Source of the DNA: an uncultured Pelagibacteraceae bacterium
GTDB lineage: Bacteria > Pseudomonadota > Alphaproteobacteria > Pelagibacterales > Pelagibacteraceae
Direction of reading: 5' to 3'
NCBI GenBank assembly: GCA_902588835.1
Contig: CACIQQ010000004.1
Span: 1-64,000 of the forward strand
DNA length: 64,000 nucleotides
Part shown: piece by piece, positions 46,413 through 55,726 of the stretch
Numbering within the stretch: the stretch's first letter is position 1
Layout of the letters: the number at the start of each line of letters is the position of its first letter
Notes under the pieces: model-generated
What the model was told of the DNA's origin: nothing
Database searches by the model: none
Seen by the model: only the letters and a program-made list of their open reading frames with translations
Program-made: the position numbers and the translations under genes

Positions 46413-47754
46413 AATTCTAATAATTGATGATAATCCAGACATAAGAAATATTCTTAAAGATTTAATTTCTGATGCAGGTTATGAAACTAGAATTGCTGCA
46501 AATTATAATCAAGCTTTAAATGAAATAGATAAGAAATTACCTGATGTAGCAATTATAGATGTTAAACTTGATAAAGGTGATAATGATGGTATTGAACTAT
46601 TAACTCATATCAAAAATAAGAATAAAGATATTCCAGTAATAATCATTTCAGGACACGCTAATATCGAAATGGCTATCAAATCTCTTAAATCTGGGGCTTT
46701 TGAATTTTTAGAAAAACCATTTGATGAAGAAAGATTAATGAATTTTGTTAAAAGAGCTGTAGAGAATTTTAAATTGAAAAATGAAAATAAAGTTCTTGAA
46801 ACTAAACTGTTTCACTCTTTTGATTTAATTGGAAATAGTCAAAATATTGAAAAAATAAGAGAACAGATAGAAAAGTTATCTAATTCAGAAAGTAGAATAT
46901 TCATATATGGGCCGACAGGCTCCGGCAAAGAATTAATAGCTAGAAAAATTCATAAACTTTCAAAAAGAAATAAAGGTCCATTTGTCATTTTAAACGGCGC
47001 CCTATTGGATGTTAAAAAATATGAGCTAGAACTTTTTGGTGAAGAAAAAGAAAATGGTTCAATTACATACGGTTCACTCGAAAAAGCTTCAGGGGGAACT
47101 CTTTTAATTGATGAGATTTCTGAAATACCTCTTGAAACCCAATCAAAGATATTACGAGTTCTCATTGATCAAAAATTTAAAAGAATTAATAGCAATCATG
47201 ATATTAAAGTGAATGTTAGAATAATTTGTACTTCTAGTAAAAACATTATTAATGAAACTCAACTTGGAAATTTCAGGGAAGATTTATTCCATAGATTAAA
47301 TGTTTTTCAAATTACTATTGAACCGCTTAGCAATAGGGTAAGCGATATACCTCTTTTAATTGAGTATTTTTCTAAAACAATATCAAATACTTATAATCTC
47401 AAGGATCTGAATATTGATAAAGAAGATTCATACCTAATAAATCATTTTTGGCCGGGAAATGTTAGGGAGTTGAGAAATTTAATAGAAAGAATTGCAATAT
47501 TATCAAATAATGATCCAAACAAAATAAAGACAATTATAAAAGAATCTATCAAACAAGGTGGAATAGAAACAATTAAAAGTAATAACTTATCTGTTCCATT
47601 AAAGGAAGCGAGAGAAAACTTTGAAAAAGAATATTTAACAACTCAATTAAAAAAATTTGGGGGAAATATTTCAAAAACGGCAAAGTTTGTAGGAATGGAA
47701 AGATCCGCCCTTCATAGAAAATTAAAAGGTTTAGGCGTTAAGGACTTAAATTAA
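46402..47754 (+). CDS. ntrX: Response regulator NtrX (sigma-54-type fold, no GAFTGA loop)
   Basis: NtrX is the partner regulator of NtrY. The 450-residue product has a receiver domain (acidic pocket Asp9/Asp10, phospho-acceptor Asp53 in IIDVKL, Lys105 in EKPFDEE), an AAA+ domain and a Fis-type helix-turn-helix (GGNISKTAKFVGMERSALHRKL). Walker A is GPTGSGKE (170-177) and Walker B is LLIDE (234-238). The GAFTGA loop that contacts sigma-54 is missing between ELFGEE and GSLEKASGG (about 210-226), so activation of sigma-54 polymerase is not expected. Likely a direct DNA-binding activator or repressor for sigma-70 promoters. trkA starts at its last base. Confidence 0.94.
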   Translation: MSTEILIIDDNPDIRNILKDLISDAGYETRIAANYNQALNEIDKKLPDVAIIDVKLDKGDNDGIELLTHIKNKNKDIPVIIISGHANIEMAIKSLKSGAFEFLEKPFDEERLMNFVKRAVENFKLKNENKVLETKLFHSFDLIGNSQNIEKIREQIEKLSNSESRIFIYGPTGSGKELIARKIHKLSKRNKGPFVILNGALLDVKKYELELFGEEKENGSITYGSLEKASGGTLLIDEISEIPLETQSKILRVLIDQKFKRINSNHDIKVNVRIICTSSKNIINETQLGNFREDLFHRLNVFQITIEPLSNRVSDIPLLIEYFSKTISNTYNLKDLNIDKEDSYLINHFWPGNVRELRNLIERIAILSNNDPNKIKTIIKESIKQGGIETIKSNNLSVPLKEARENFEKEYLTTQLKKFGGNISKTAKFVGMERSALHRKLKGLGVKDLN

Positions 47755-49127
47755 TGAATATAATAATTTGTGGGGCAGGTAGAGTAGGCTATACGATTGC
47801 TAAACTTCTAAGTGAACAAGACCATTCTATTACCGTTATAGATCAATCTAGTGATGATATCCAAAAAATTAATGATGATTTAGATGTTAAATCTATCGTG
47901 GGTAAAGCTACATATCCATCTGTACTTGAAAAAGCAAATGCCGAGGATGCTGACATGATAATTGCTGTTACAAGAAATGATGAAATTAATATGCTAATTT
48001 GCCAAATTGCCTTTTCTATTTTTAAAATTGGAAAAAAAATTGCAAGAATTCGATCCCAAGATTATTTAAATCCTAAATTTTCCTTAGTTTATAATAAAGA
48101 AAATCTACCTATTGATGTGATAATTTCCCCAGAGGTAGAAATTGCTAAATCTATCCAAAGAAAGTTGGAGGCGCCAGGAGCGATCGATAACGTACCTTTT
48201 GCTGACAACAAGATACGTTTGCTTGAAATTGATGTTAATGAAAAATGCCCATTGATTAATATTGAGTTGAACAAAATAACAAAAAAATTTCCAAAACTTG
48301 AGGCTAATATTCTTGGTGTAGTCCGTGAAGAGAAATTTATTATTTTAAAAAAAAACGATATTTTAAAACTAAATGACAAGGCTTATGTAATAATTAACTC
48401 ATCTCAAATGCAATTAACACTAGATGCATTTGGACATAATGAAAAAATTTCTAATAAGTTTTTAATTATTGGTGGTGGAAATATAGGTTTTAATTTAGCA
48501 AAAAATCTTGAAAGCTCTCGTGAGTCTGCAAGGATAAAGATAATTGAAAAAAATAAAGAAAGAGCAGAATATATAGCCAATGAACTTAATAATTCACTAG
48601 TTATTAATGGTAATGGACTTGAAGAAGATGTTCTAAAAGAAGCAAACATAGATGAGTCCGAAACTGTATTAGCTCTAACAAATGATGATGAAGATAATTT
48701 GATGGTTAGTGTTTTAGTAGAAAAATTTTCAAAAGATAAAAGGACAATGGCATTGATAAATAAACCAAATTATTCAATTTTACAGTCTTCATTAAAAATA
48801 GATGACTTAATCGATCCAAGAATGAATACAGTTTCGAGTATTCTTAAACATGTTCATAAAGGCACAATTGAAACAGCCTACAGTATTTCGAATGGTGATT
48901 ATGAAGTAATTGAAGCAGAAATAATTGACACTTCAGAATTAATTGACAAAGAATTAAAAAACTCAAATTTACCAGAGAATATTAGAATAGGTGCTATATT
49001 AAGAAAAAACGATATAATAATCCCATCATCAAAATTTATTTTTAAAAAAAAAGATATAGTCGTTTTTTTAGCAAAAAGAGATCAGTTACCTATTGTAGAG
49101 AATTTATTTAGAATAAGCTCGATTTAA
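47754..49127 (+). CDS. trkA: Trk potassium uptake system peripheral protein TrkA
   Basis: TrkA is the cytoplasmic NAD(H)/ATP-binding gating protein of the TrkH potassium channel. The 457-residue product has two RCK units, each with a Rossmann N-domain and a C-domain: IICGAGRVGYTIAK at the start and IIGGGNIGFNLAK near residue 236. Both conserve an acidic residue after the second strand (VIDQSS; IIEKNK). It follows ntrX, as in other Alphaproteobacteria, and trkH starts immediately after its stop. Confidence 0.97.
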   Translation: MNIIICGAGRVGYTIAKLLSEQDHSITVIDQSSDDIQKINDDLDVKSIVGKATYPSVLEKANAEDADMIIAVTRNDEINMLICQIAFSIFKIGKKIARIRSQDYLNPKFSLVYNKENLPIDVIISPEVEIAKSIQRKLEAPGAIDNVPFADNKIRLLEIDVNEKCPLINIELNKITKKFPKLEANILGVVREEKFIILKKNDILKLNDKAYVIINSSQMQLTLDAFGHNEKISNKFLIIGGGNIGFNLAKNLESSRESARIKIIEKNKERAEYIANELNNSLVINGNGLEEDVLKEANIDESETVLALTNDDEDNLMVSVLVEKFSKDKRTMALINKPNYSILQSSLKIDDLIDPRMNTVSSILKHVHKGTIETAYSISNGDYEVIEAEIIDTSELIDKELKNSNLPENIRIGAILRKNDIIIPSSKFIFKKKDIVVFLAKRDQLPIVENLFRISSI

Positions 49128-50531
49128 ATGTTAAATTTTTCACAGCTTTATCTTGGAATATTTTCTTTATTCATTTCATTTTTATCCTTTTTAAATATCA
49201 TTTATTGTTATTACTTTGATCTATTTTTAGACATAGGAAGTTTTTTTTTCATTTTTTTAATTACACTTTTTTTTGGTTCTTTGATCTTTTTCAAAAAAAA
49301 AAATTTAAAAAAAACATCTATATTTGAGAAAATTTTAACAGTTATTACTGGTTATTTGATAATACCAATATTATTAGCAATACCTTATTATTTAATACTA
49401 AATAATTTAAGTTTATTTGATGCATACTTCGAGTCTGTCTCAGGTTTTACTTCAACTGGCTTCACAGTGTTTGAAAACATAAAGCATTTAAATCAAAGCT
49501 TAATTTTATGGAGATCTTCGACTCAGTGGATTGGTGGATTATATTTTTTGATTTCACTTATCTTGTTAATTGATATTTTTGATACAAATTTAAAAAAATC
49601 ACTTACAAATTTTATTTCATTTAGTAGCAGCGAAACATTAAAACAATCTTTTAAAATAAGTTTTATCTACTTCGTACTAACCATTGCAATATTCGTATTA
49701 CTATCGATTTCTGGAGTAAGGATATTTGATTCTTTTAACTTATCCTTGACGCTAATTTCATCGGGAGGTTTTTTGCCTGATAATAATCTTAGTTTAATTG
49801 TTGATGGTAAATTTCAACAAATAGTTCTTTCAATATCGATGCTTTTATCTTTTTTTAGTCTTTTTTTATTATACAATTTGGTATTTTTTAAAAAGAAGAA
49901 TTTAAATTTTTTATTTGAAGACCTTTATCTTTTATTTTATTTATTGTTTTTACTAACAATATTTTTTATTTTTTTTAATTATAATAATAATTTTTCAATA
50001 CTTTTTTTATCAATTTGCAGTTCTATATCGAATATCGGTTTTTCTTTAGATGTGCCACAAAATCTAATATTTATTTACCTAATTTTAATAATAATAGGTG
50101 GATCTTTTTTTTCGACTAGTTCAGGGCTTAGATTTTCCAAACTTTTTTTATTGTTCAAATTTTCAATAAATGAGCTCGTATCACATGCCAAGCCTAAAAA
50201 CGTTTACTCAAATAAACTGCCCTTTTTTAATATATATTTTGAGAATGAAGATTTTCATAAGTATTTTTTATCAGTGGTAATATTTGTAATTTCTTTAAGT
50301 ATTTTGTCTTTATTCCTAACAATGTCCGGGATAAGTAGCGAAATATCTTTTAAATTGTCTATTTTGACTCTTATGAATACAGTTAATTCCTCATTAACTA
50401 ATTTAGAAAATTTTGATTTTTTTGAGTTAGGTGTTTTTTCAAAGTTTTCTTTAATTCTTTTTATGATGATCGGTAGAGTTGAATTATTATCAATTCTAAT
50501 TATTATGAAAAAATTCTTTTTTAAAAGTTAA
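49128..50531 (+). CDS. trkH: TrkH family potassium uptake protein
   Basis: TrkH is the potassium-conducting membrane subunit regulated by TrkA. The 467-residue polytopic protein has the filter-like segments SVSGFTSTGFTVFENI (about residues 103-118) and FFSTSSGLRFSKL, the repeated pore-helix pattern of the family, and about ten hydrophobic helices. It is very Phe- and Leu-rich and extremely AT-rich at the DNA level. It directly follows trkA. The chance of another cation transporter of the same superfamily (KtrB-like) is small given the paired trkA. Confidence 0.93.
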   Translation: MLNFSQLYLGIFSLFISFLSFLNIIYCYYFDLFLDIGSFFFIFLITLFFGSLIFFKKKNLKKTSIFEKILTVITGYLIIPILLAIPYYLILNNLSLFDAYFESVSGFTSTGFTVFENIKHLNQSLILWRSSTQWIGGLYFLISLILLIDIFDTNLKKSLTNFISFSSSETLKQSFKISFIYFVLTIAIFVLLSISGVRIFDSFNLSLTLISSGGFLPDNNLSLIVDGKFQQIVLSISMLLSFFSLFLLYNLVFFKKKNLNFLFEDLYLLFYLLFLLTIFFIFFNYNNNFSILFLSICSSISNIGFSLDVPQNLIFIYLILIIIGGSFFSTSSGLRFSKLFLLFKFSINELVSHAKPKNVYSNKLPFFNIYFENEDFHKYFLSVVIFVISLSILSLFLTMSGISSEISFKLSILTLMNTVNSSLTNLENFDFFELGVFSKFSLILFMMIGRVELLSILIIMKKFFFKS

Positions 50532-50556
50532 TTTAGTATTATATATTAATTACTTT

Positions 50557-50633
50557 GCGCCCTTAGCTCAGCTGGATAGAGCAACGGTTTTCTAAACCGT
50601 GGGTCGGAGGTTCGAATCCTTCAGGGCGCGCCA
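50557..50633 (+). tRNA. tRNA-Arg (anticodon TCT)
   Basis: The 77-base gene folds into a full cloverleaf: acceptor GCGCCCT (50557-50563) with AGGGCGC (50623-50629), D arm with AGCTCAGCTGGATAGAGC, anticodon stem ACGGT/ACCGT around the loop TTTCTAA (anticodon TCT, reading AGA/AGG), T arm with GGTTCGAATCC, and an encoded CCA (50631-50633). AGA is the favoured arginine codon in such AT-rich genomes. It lies 25 bases after trkH; a TATATT about 15 bases upstream may be its -10. Confidence 0.97.
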
Positions 50634-50704
50634 GTATTCTACCTATGGTTGATAATAGATTTCATTAAGCTTATTAATTAAGTCAATTTGTACACGAAAG
50701 ACAG

Positions 50705-50798
50705 TTGATCAATTTTTATTTAAGTGCTTAAATTAACTAATTCAAAAATAATTTTGAATTAATTTGTTAACAAATAAATAACTAATAAGAGGAAATAT
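50705..50798 (+). promoter_or_regulatory. aapJ promoter region and strong ribosome-binding site
   Basis: A possible promoter is TTGATC (50705-50710) with TTAAAT 17 bases later (50728-50733). A perfect 9-bp inverted repeat AATTCAAAA/TTTTGAATT (50739-50747 and 50752-50760) follows and could be an operator or a 5' stem. AGAGGA at 50788-50793 is a good Shine-Dalgarno sequence five bases before the ATG, unlike most starts in this window, which overlap a preceding gene. The 165-base gap between the tRNA and aapJ holds no other recognisable feature. Confidence 0.45.
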
Positions 50799-51836
50799 AT
50801 GTTTAAACATTTAAAACAATTGACTTCTTTATTTGCTATGATTGCCGTTCTGTTTGCTTTTACAACAGAAGCAATGGCTAAAAAGTCAAAAACTCTAAAA
50901 AACACTCAAAAGAAGGGTTTTGTTAGATGTGGTGTTTCTCAAGGTCTTCCTGGATTTTCAAATGCTGATGCATCTGGAAATTGGACAGGTATCGACGTTG
51001 ATGTATGTAGAGCAGTAGCAGCTGCTGTACTAGGTGATGCTAATAAGGTTAAGTTCACTCCACTAAGTGCGAAAGAAAGATTTACTGCGCTTACTTCAGG
51101 TGAAATTGATGTATTAGCAAGAAATACTACTTGGACACTTTCTAGAGACGCTGACATCGGTCTTACTTTCGTAGGTGTAAACTTTTACGATGGTCAAGGT
51201 TTTATGGTCAGAAAAAGCTCTGGAATTACGTCAGTAGATCAGTTTAAAAATGGTATCTCAGCTTGTACAAACATTGGTACAACAACTGAGCTTAATATGA
51301 GAGACTTCTTTAATTCAAGAGGAATTTCTTATGAGCCAGTAGCATTCGAAAAAGCAGACGAAGTCGTTGCTGCTTACGATGCAGGTAGATGTGATACTTA
51401 CACAACTGATAAATCAGGATTAGCTGCTCAAAGAACTAAAATGAAGAATCCAGACGAGCACATTGTTCTTCCAGAAACTATTTCTAAAGAGCCTTTAGGA
51501 CCAGTTGTAAGACAGGGTGATGCTGTTTGGGAAGATATCGTAAGATGGTCATTAAATACTATGATCGAAGCAGAAGAATACGGTATTACTTCAGCTAACG
51601 CAGATTCAATGAAAACTTCTGATAACCCACAAATCAAAAGACTTGTTGGTGCAGAAGGTGAAATGGGTGCTGCTTTTGGTTTAGATAACGAGTGGAACCT
51701 AAGAATTATTAAGCAAGTTGGTAACTATGGTGAAAGCTACAAAAGAAATATAGCTGACACAGGTATTTTACCAGATAGAGGTCCAAACCAATTATGGACA
51801 AAAGGCGGAATTTTATACGTTCCACCAGCAAGATAA
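50799..51836 (+). CDS. aapJ: General L-amino acid ABC transporter, substrate-binding protein
   Basis: AapJ (YhdW/BztA type) captures a broad range of L-amino acids in the periplasm. The 345-residue precursor has a signal peptide (cleavage likely after AMA, residue 27) and family segments KKGFVRCGVSQGLPGFSNAD, GIDVDVCRAVAAAVLGD, SGEIDVLARNTTWTLSRD, FYDGQGFMVRK and RCDTYTTDKSGLAAQR. The gene has visibly more G and C, uses preferred-looking codons, has a strong Shine-Dalgarno site, and is followed by a terminator. All this points to very high expression, as is known for such binding proteins in SAR11. Confidence 0.97.
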   Translation: MFKHLKQLTSLFAMIAVLFAFTTEAMAKKSKTLKNTQKKGFVRCGVSQGLPGFSNADASGNWTGIDVDVCRAVAAAVLGDANKVKFTPLSAKERFTALTSGEIDVLARNTTWTLSRDADIGLTFVGVNFYDGQGFMVRKSSGITSVDQFKNGISACTNIGTTTELNMRDFFNSRGISYEPVAFEKADEVVAAYDAGRCDTYTTDKSGLAAQRTKMKNPDEHIVLPETISKEPLGPVVRQGDAVWEDIVRWSLNTMIEAEEYGITSANADSMKTSDNPQIKRLVGAEGEMGAAFGLDNEWNLRIIKQVGNYGESYKRNIADTGILPDRGPNQLWTKGGILYVPPAR

Positions 51837-51854
51837 TTCATCTTAAAATACTTA

Positions 51855-51886
51855 AAAAGGGCTAGATTTATCTAGCCCTTTTTTTT
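51855..51886 (+). terminator. Rho-independent terminator after aapJ
   Basis: GGGCTAGA (51859-51866) pairs with TCTAGCCC (51871-51878) around a TTTA loop. The stem is preceded by AAAA and followed by a T run. It lies between aapJ and aapQ, so it should let most transcripts end after the binding protein while some read through to the permease genes. Confidence 0.93.
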
Positions 51887-51899
51887 ATTATACGTTCAA

Positions 51900-53051
51900 A
51901 TGAATAATAAAATTAAAAGAATTCTTCCCCAACTTTTAACCATCCTATTCGTAGTTTTTGTTTTTGGTTTTTTTACAATAAATGCACAAGTCAATATGGA
52001 TAATAGAGGTATTGATTTTGGCTTTGGTTTTTTATCACAAGAAGCTTCATTTGATATGCAGTTCACTTTGCTTGATTACGATGGTCAGGACTCTTACCTT
52101 TGGGCTTATGTAGTAGCTTTACTAAATACACTTTTAGTATCCTTTTTGGGTATAATATTTTGTACTATTTTAGGAGTTATAATTGGTGTTGCGAGACTAT
52201 CGCAAAATTTTTTAATTAAGAATTCAGCAGCTTGGTATGTAGAGTTCTTTAGAAACATACCTCTATTATTACAAATATTCTTTTGGTATTACGCTGCATT
52301 AAGAGCATTACCTTTACCTGAAAATGCTCAGCCTTGGTTCGGTGTAACTTATATGACTATTAAAGGTTATTACATTCCTTCTATGATTTGGGAAAATTTA
52401 AATGTATTTATGTCATGTTTGATAGCTGCAATTGTAGCTATTATCTTTATAAGAGTTTATGCGAAAAAAATTCAAGAAAGAGAGGGTAAACAATTACCAG
52501 TTTTATATATATCTTTAGCTTTAATTACTATTTTACCATTGCTTTCATTTTTAATTGGGGGAGTAACCCTTAATTTTGAAATGCCAGTTTTAAAACAATT
52601 AGCACAAACATCATTTATTTTTGAGGGTGGAATTGCATTACCACCTGAGCTGATAGCTTTAGTTTTAGCACTTTCACTTTATACTTCAACTTTTGTGGCT
52701 GAATGTGTAAGAGCTGGAATTCAAGGTATAAGCAAGGGTCAAAAAGAAGCTGCTGCATCGGTTGGTCTGACACCTAATCAAATTTTGAAATTAGTAATTA
52801 TGCCACAAGCTTTAAGAATTATTATTCCACCAACAACAAATCAATATTTAAATTTAACAAAAAATTCATCTTTAGCTGCTGCAATAGCATATCCAGATTT
52901 AGTTTTAGTTTTTGCAGGAACTGCTTTGATGCAAACAGGTAAAGCGATCGAGATAGTTGGTATTACGATGTTAACTTATTTATCAATTAGTTTAGCTATT
53001 GCTGCACTAATGAATTGGTACAATAAACGAATAGAAATTAAGGAAAAATAA
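51900..53051 (+). CDS. aapQ: General L-amino acid ABC transporter, permease AapQ
   Basis: AapQ is one of two inner-membrane permeases of the amino-acid importer. The 383-residue product has an N-terminal helix, AYVVALLNTLLVSFLGIIFC (start of the transmembrane core), the AapQ-type YVEFFRNIPLLLQIFFWYYA, and the ATPase-contact EAA loop GQKEAAASVGLTPNQI followed by PQALRIIIPP. It starts 14 bases after the terminator stem-loop region and is followed by aapM after two bases. Confidence 0.96.
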   Translation: MNNKIKRILPQLLTILFVVFVFGFFTINAQVNMDNRGIDFGFGFLSQEASFDMQFTLLDYDGQDSYLWAYVVALLNTLLVSFLGIIFCTILGVIIGVARLSQNFLIKNSAAWYVEFFRNIPLLLQIFFWYYAALRALPLPENAQPWFGVTYMTIKGYYIPSMIWENLNVFMSCLIAAIVAIIFIRVYAKKIQEREGKQLPVLYISLALITILPLLSFLIGGVTLNFEMPVLKQLAQTSFIFEGGIALPPELIALVLALSLYTSTFVAECVRAGIQGISKGQKEAAASVGLTPNQILKLVIMPQALRIIIPPTTNQYLNLTKNSSLAAAIAYPDLVLVFAGTALMQTGKAIEIVGITMLTYLSISLAIAALMNWYNKRIEIKEK

Positions 53052-53053
53052 AA

Positions 53054-54322
53054 ATGAATTTAAGTCTAAATAGAATTAAAAGCCAGAACCAAATGACCAA
53101 TATTTACATTGGGAGTGCTTTATTAATTTTAAGTATTCTTGATGTTTTTTTAAATTCTTTTTTTGGAGTCAATGTTAGTGGTTCTTTACCAGGAAATTTG
53201 AGTATTTTTTTCCCTTTAATTCTTGGTTTTTTAGGTTTGTCTTATTTAAGGACAGAGTACAGTGGATATAAATTTTTAGACTCTCTTAATAAGAATATTA
53301 ATACATCTAACTTTAATGCATTTCTTACACTGTTTATAACTTTTGCTATTTTAAAAGCTTTTCCCCCAGCACTAAGTTGGATGGTATTAGATGCTAATAT
53401 TTCCGGTGACACAAAAGAGGCATGTACAGGTACAGGGGCTTGTTGGACCTACATAAAAGTTTGGTTTAAGAGATTTATGTATGGAATGTACCCTAATGAA
53501 CTTCATTGGAGAATAAATTCCGCATTTTTATTAGTTATAGGACTTGGTTTTGTTGGTTACTTTTTTAAAGAAAATTTAAAAAAATACTTAGCTTTATATT
53601 ATGTAGTGATCTATCCAATAATTGCTTTCTTAATAATCTATTATTTGATTTCAGGGGGAGCATTTGGTTTAGTTTGGGTAGAAACTGGAGCTTGGGGTGG
53701 TTTATCTTTAACGTTTATTGTCTCATTTTTTTGTTTAATTTTCTGTTTTCCGCTTGGAATGATCTTGGCATTAGGAAGAAGATCTAATTTACCGGCTATA
53801 AGATATATTTCAGTTGGTTACATTGAATTTTGGAGAGGAGTTCCATTAATAACAGTATTATTTATGTCATCAGTAATGTTTCCAATGTTTTTACCTCAAG
53901 ATTTCTTCATGGATAAATTAGTTAGAGTAATTATAGCTATAACTTTGTTTGAAGCGGCATATTGTGCTGAAGTTATTAGAGGTGGTTTACAAGCTCTACC
54001 TAGAGGTCAATACGATGCAGCAAAATCTTTAGGAATGGGATATTGGAAAATGCATATTTTTGTAATATTACCACAAGCTTTGAAATTAGTAATTCCTGGA
54101 ATTGCAAATACATTTTTAGCATTGGTAAAAGATACGCCGTTAATATTTGTAGTTGGCTTAGCTGAAATTGCAGGAATGCTTGCCTTAGCTAAAACAAATC
54201 CAAAATGGCTTGGTTTTGCTATGGAAGGATATATTTTTGCAGCAATAATTTTCTGGATAATTTGCTATGCAATGAGCAAATATAGTTATAACCTTGAGGA
54301 AAAATATAAAACTGAAAGATAA
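53054..54322 (+). CDS. aapM: General L-amino acid ABC transporter, permease AapM
   Basis: AapM is the second permease of the importer. The 422-residue protein has several N-terminal helices, then [20 protein letters not shown], the [16 protein letters not shown] segment and the EAA loop [16 protein letters not shown] followed by [11 protein letters not shown]. The Cys-containing loop between helices ([11 protein letters not shown]) probably faces the periplasm. Its stop overlaps the aapP start by one base. Confidence 0.96.
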   Translation: MNLSLNRIKSQNQMTNIYIGSALLILSILDVFLNSFFGVNVSGSLPGNLSIFFPLILGFLGLSYLRTEYSGYKFLDSLNKNINTSNFNAFLTLFITFAILKAFPPALSWMVLDANISGDTKEACTGTGACWTYIKVWFKRFMYGMYPNELHWRINSAFLLVIGLGFVGYFFKENLKKYLALYYVVIYPIIAFLIIYYLISGGAFGLVWVETGAWGGLSLTFIVSFFCLIFCFPLGMILALGRRSNLPAIRYISVGYIEFWRGVPLITVLFMSSVMFPMFLPQDFFMDKLVRVIIAITLFEAAYCAEVIRGGLQALPRGQYDAAKSLGMGYWKMHIFVILPQALKLVIPGIANTFLALVKDTPLIFVVGLAEIAGMLALAKTNPKWLGFAMEGYIFAAIIFWIICYAMSKYSYNLEEKYKTER

Positions 54323-55056
54323 TGTCTAATTCTATAATAAATATCGAAAACGTTAATAAATGGTTTGGTGATTTCCAAGTTTTAAAAGATATTAACTTAG
54401 AAGTACAAGCAAAACAAAAGATTGTAGTCTGCGGTCCGTCAGGCTCTGGAAAATCAACGTTAATAAGATGTATTAATAGATTAGAAGAGCACCAAGAAGG
54501 TAAAATCATTGTTGATGGAACAGAACTTAGTGAAAATACAAAAAATATTGAGCAAATTAGAGCTGAGGTTGGTATGGTTTTCCAACAATTTAATTTATTT
54601 CCGCACTTATCTATTTTAGATAACTGCACTTTAGCACCTATTTGGGTAAAAAAGATGCCAAAAAAGCAAGCAGAAGAACTTGCAATGCAACAATTAGAAC
54701 AAGTCCAAATAGCTGACCAAGCACATAAGTTTCCAGGTCAATTATCAGGGGGCCAACAACAAAGATCAGCTATTGCTAGAGCTTTATGTATGCAGCCTAA
54801 GATAATGTTATTTGATGAACCTACTTCTGCGCTTGATCCTGAGATGATTAAAGAGGTTTTAGATGCAATGGTGAACCTTGCTAAAGGTGGTATGACAATG
54901 ATCGTTGTAACTCATGAAATGGGATTTGCAAAAGAAGTAGCTGACGAGGTTATTTTTATGGACGAAGGTATGATAGTTGAAAAAAATACTACGAAAGAAT
55001 TTTTTGCTAACCCAAAAAGTGACAGAACAAAACTTTTCTTAAGTCAAATATTATAA
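54322..55056 (+). CDS. aapP: General L-amino acid ABC transporter, ATP-binding protein
   Basis: AapP powers amino-acid import. The 244-residue ATPase has the A-loop Tyr/Phe region [12 protein letters not shown], Walker [10 protein letters not shown] (about residues 38-46), Q-loop [10 protein letters not shown], signature [15 protein letters not shown], Walker [14 protein letters not shown] and H-loop VTHEMGFA. It closes the aapJQMP operon. A palindromic stem follows at 55058-55080. Confidence 0.97.
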   Translation: MSNSIINIENVNKWFGDFQVLKDINLEVQAKQKIVVCGPSGSGKSTLIRCINRLEEHQEGKIIVDGTELSENTKNIEQIRAEVGMVFQQFNLFPHLSILDNCTLAPIWVKKMPKKQAEELAMQQLEQVQIADQAHKFPGQLSGGQQQRSAIARALCMQPKIMLFDEPTSALDPEMIKEVLDAMVNLAKGGMTMIVVTHEMGFAKEVADEVIFMDEGMIVEKNTTKEFFANPKSDRTKLFLSQIL

Positions 55057-55057
55057 A

Positions 55058-55080
55058 TTTTGCATGCCTGACATGCAAAA
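55058..55080. repeat. 9-bp perfect inverted repeat after aapP
   Basis: TTTTGCATG (55058-55066) and CATGCAAAA (55072-55080) are perfect inverted arms around CCTGA. It lies two bases after the aapP stop. No T run follows on the plus strand, so it is not a classic intrinsic terminator. It may end the operon, protect the 3' end of the mRNA, or bind a regulator such as the XRE protein encoded next. A weaker repeat AAAAGC/GCTTTT lies at 55106-55125. Confidence 0.7.
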
Positions 55081-55210
55081 AATGTTGTATTTTCGTATAT
55101 TTCTTAAAAGCAATTTAGAGCTTTTCTAATATTGTCAAGCCTCAAAATTACCCAAAAAAAATTTTTTTTCTGCTTGCATAAACCCTTAGGATAGAGTTCA
55201 ATCTTGGTTT

Positions 55211-55226
55211 TTAAGAGGGGTCTTAA
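55211..55226 (+). promoter_or_regulatory. Small hairpin presenting the Shine-Dalgarno of the XRE gene
   Basis: TTAAGA (55211-55216) and TCTTAA (55221-55226) are perfect arms around a GGGG loop. The loop and the preceding AGA form the Shine-Dalgarno AGAGGGG, and the last A is the first base of the ATG at 55226. The hairpin is small and A-U rich, so it could be a weak translational switch or a DNA palindrome bound by a regulator. The rest of the 169-base gap contains only AT-rich DNA and the repeats already listed. Confidence 0.45.
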
Positions 55227-55597
55227 TGGAAGATAATTTTAATAAACACTTAGGAAACAAACTTAAGTTAAGAAGACTGGCACTTGGTCTTACACAAACA
55301 AAAGTAGCAAAAGCAATCAACGTAACATTTCAACAAATTCAAAAATACGAAAAGGGCACAAATGGAGTAAGCTCTATAAGATTACTTCAATTGTCGAACT
55401 ATTTGAAAGTTCCAATAAATTATTTTTTTGAAGATTTTTCAGAATACTTAATTAATGCTGATAAAATTAAAGAAGGTCACATGAACGTGAACTATAATTT
55501 TTTAGTTAAGGTATATTCTGAACTAACTAACGATCAAAAAATCAAATTTAGCAAAAATTTACAATCACTTAACGTTGGAATACAAAAGACTGGTTAA
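55226..55597 (+). CDS. XRE family helix-turn-helix transcriptional regulator
   Basis: The 123-residue protein has a Cro/C1-type helix-turn-helix at residues 8-65 (GNKLKLRRLALGLTQTKVAKA, then VTFQQIQKYEKGTNGVSSIRLL). The segment PINYFFEDF matches a group of small alphaproteobacterial XRE regulators in which FQQ(I/V)QKYEKG is constant. The C-terminal half has no known domain. It has a good Shine-Dalgarno sequence and lies alone between aapP and convergent tRNA genes. Targets are unknown; autoregulation at the palindromes upstream is possible. Confidence 0.9.
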   Translation: MEDNFNKHLGNKLKLRRLALGLTQTKVAKAINVTFQQIQKYEKGTNGVSSIRLLQLSNYLKVPINYFFEDFSEYLINADKIKEGHMNVNYNFLVKVYSELTNDQKIKFSKNLQSLNVGIQKTG

Positions 55598-55599
55598 TT

Positions 55600-55675
55600 T
55601 GGCTCCTCGGGCAGGACTCGAACCTGCGACCAATTGATTAACAGTCAACTGCTCTACCAACTGAGCTACCGAGGA
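55600..55675 (-). tRNA. tRNA-Asn (anticodon GTT)
   Basis: On the minus strand the 76-base gene has acceptor TCCTCGG/CCGAGGA, a D arm with AGCTCAGTTGGTAGAGC, an anticodon loop CTGTTAA (anticodon GTT, reading AAC/AAT), a T arm with GGTTCGAGTCC, and an encoded CCA (55602-55600). It lies two bases after the end of the XRE gene and is probably co-transcribed with tRNA-Cys from the right. Confidence 0.97.
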
Positions 55676-55726
55676 ATATAAAAATCAAAACTTACTTTTT
55701 TTTTACTTGAAAACAACTCTTTTTTT

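Noticed and set aside
54219..54629. 136-codon open frame on the minus strand across the aapM/aapP junction
   Set aside because: It is antisense to two well-supported genes, has no recognisable motif, and its composition follows from the complementary strand.
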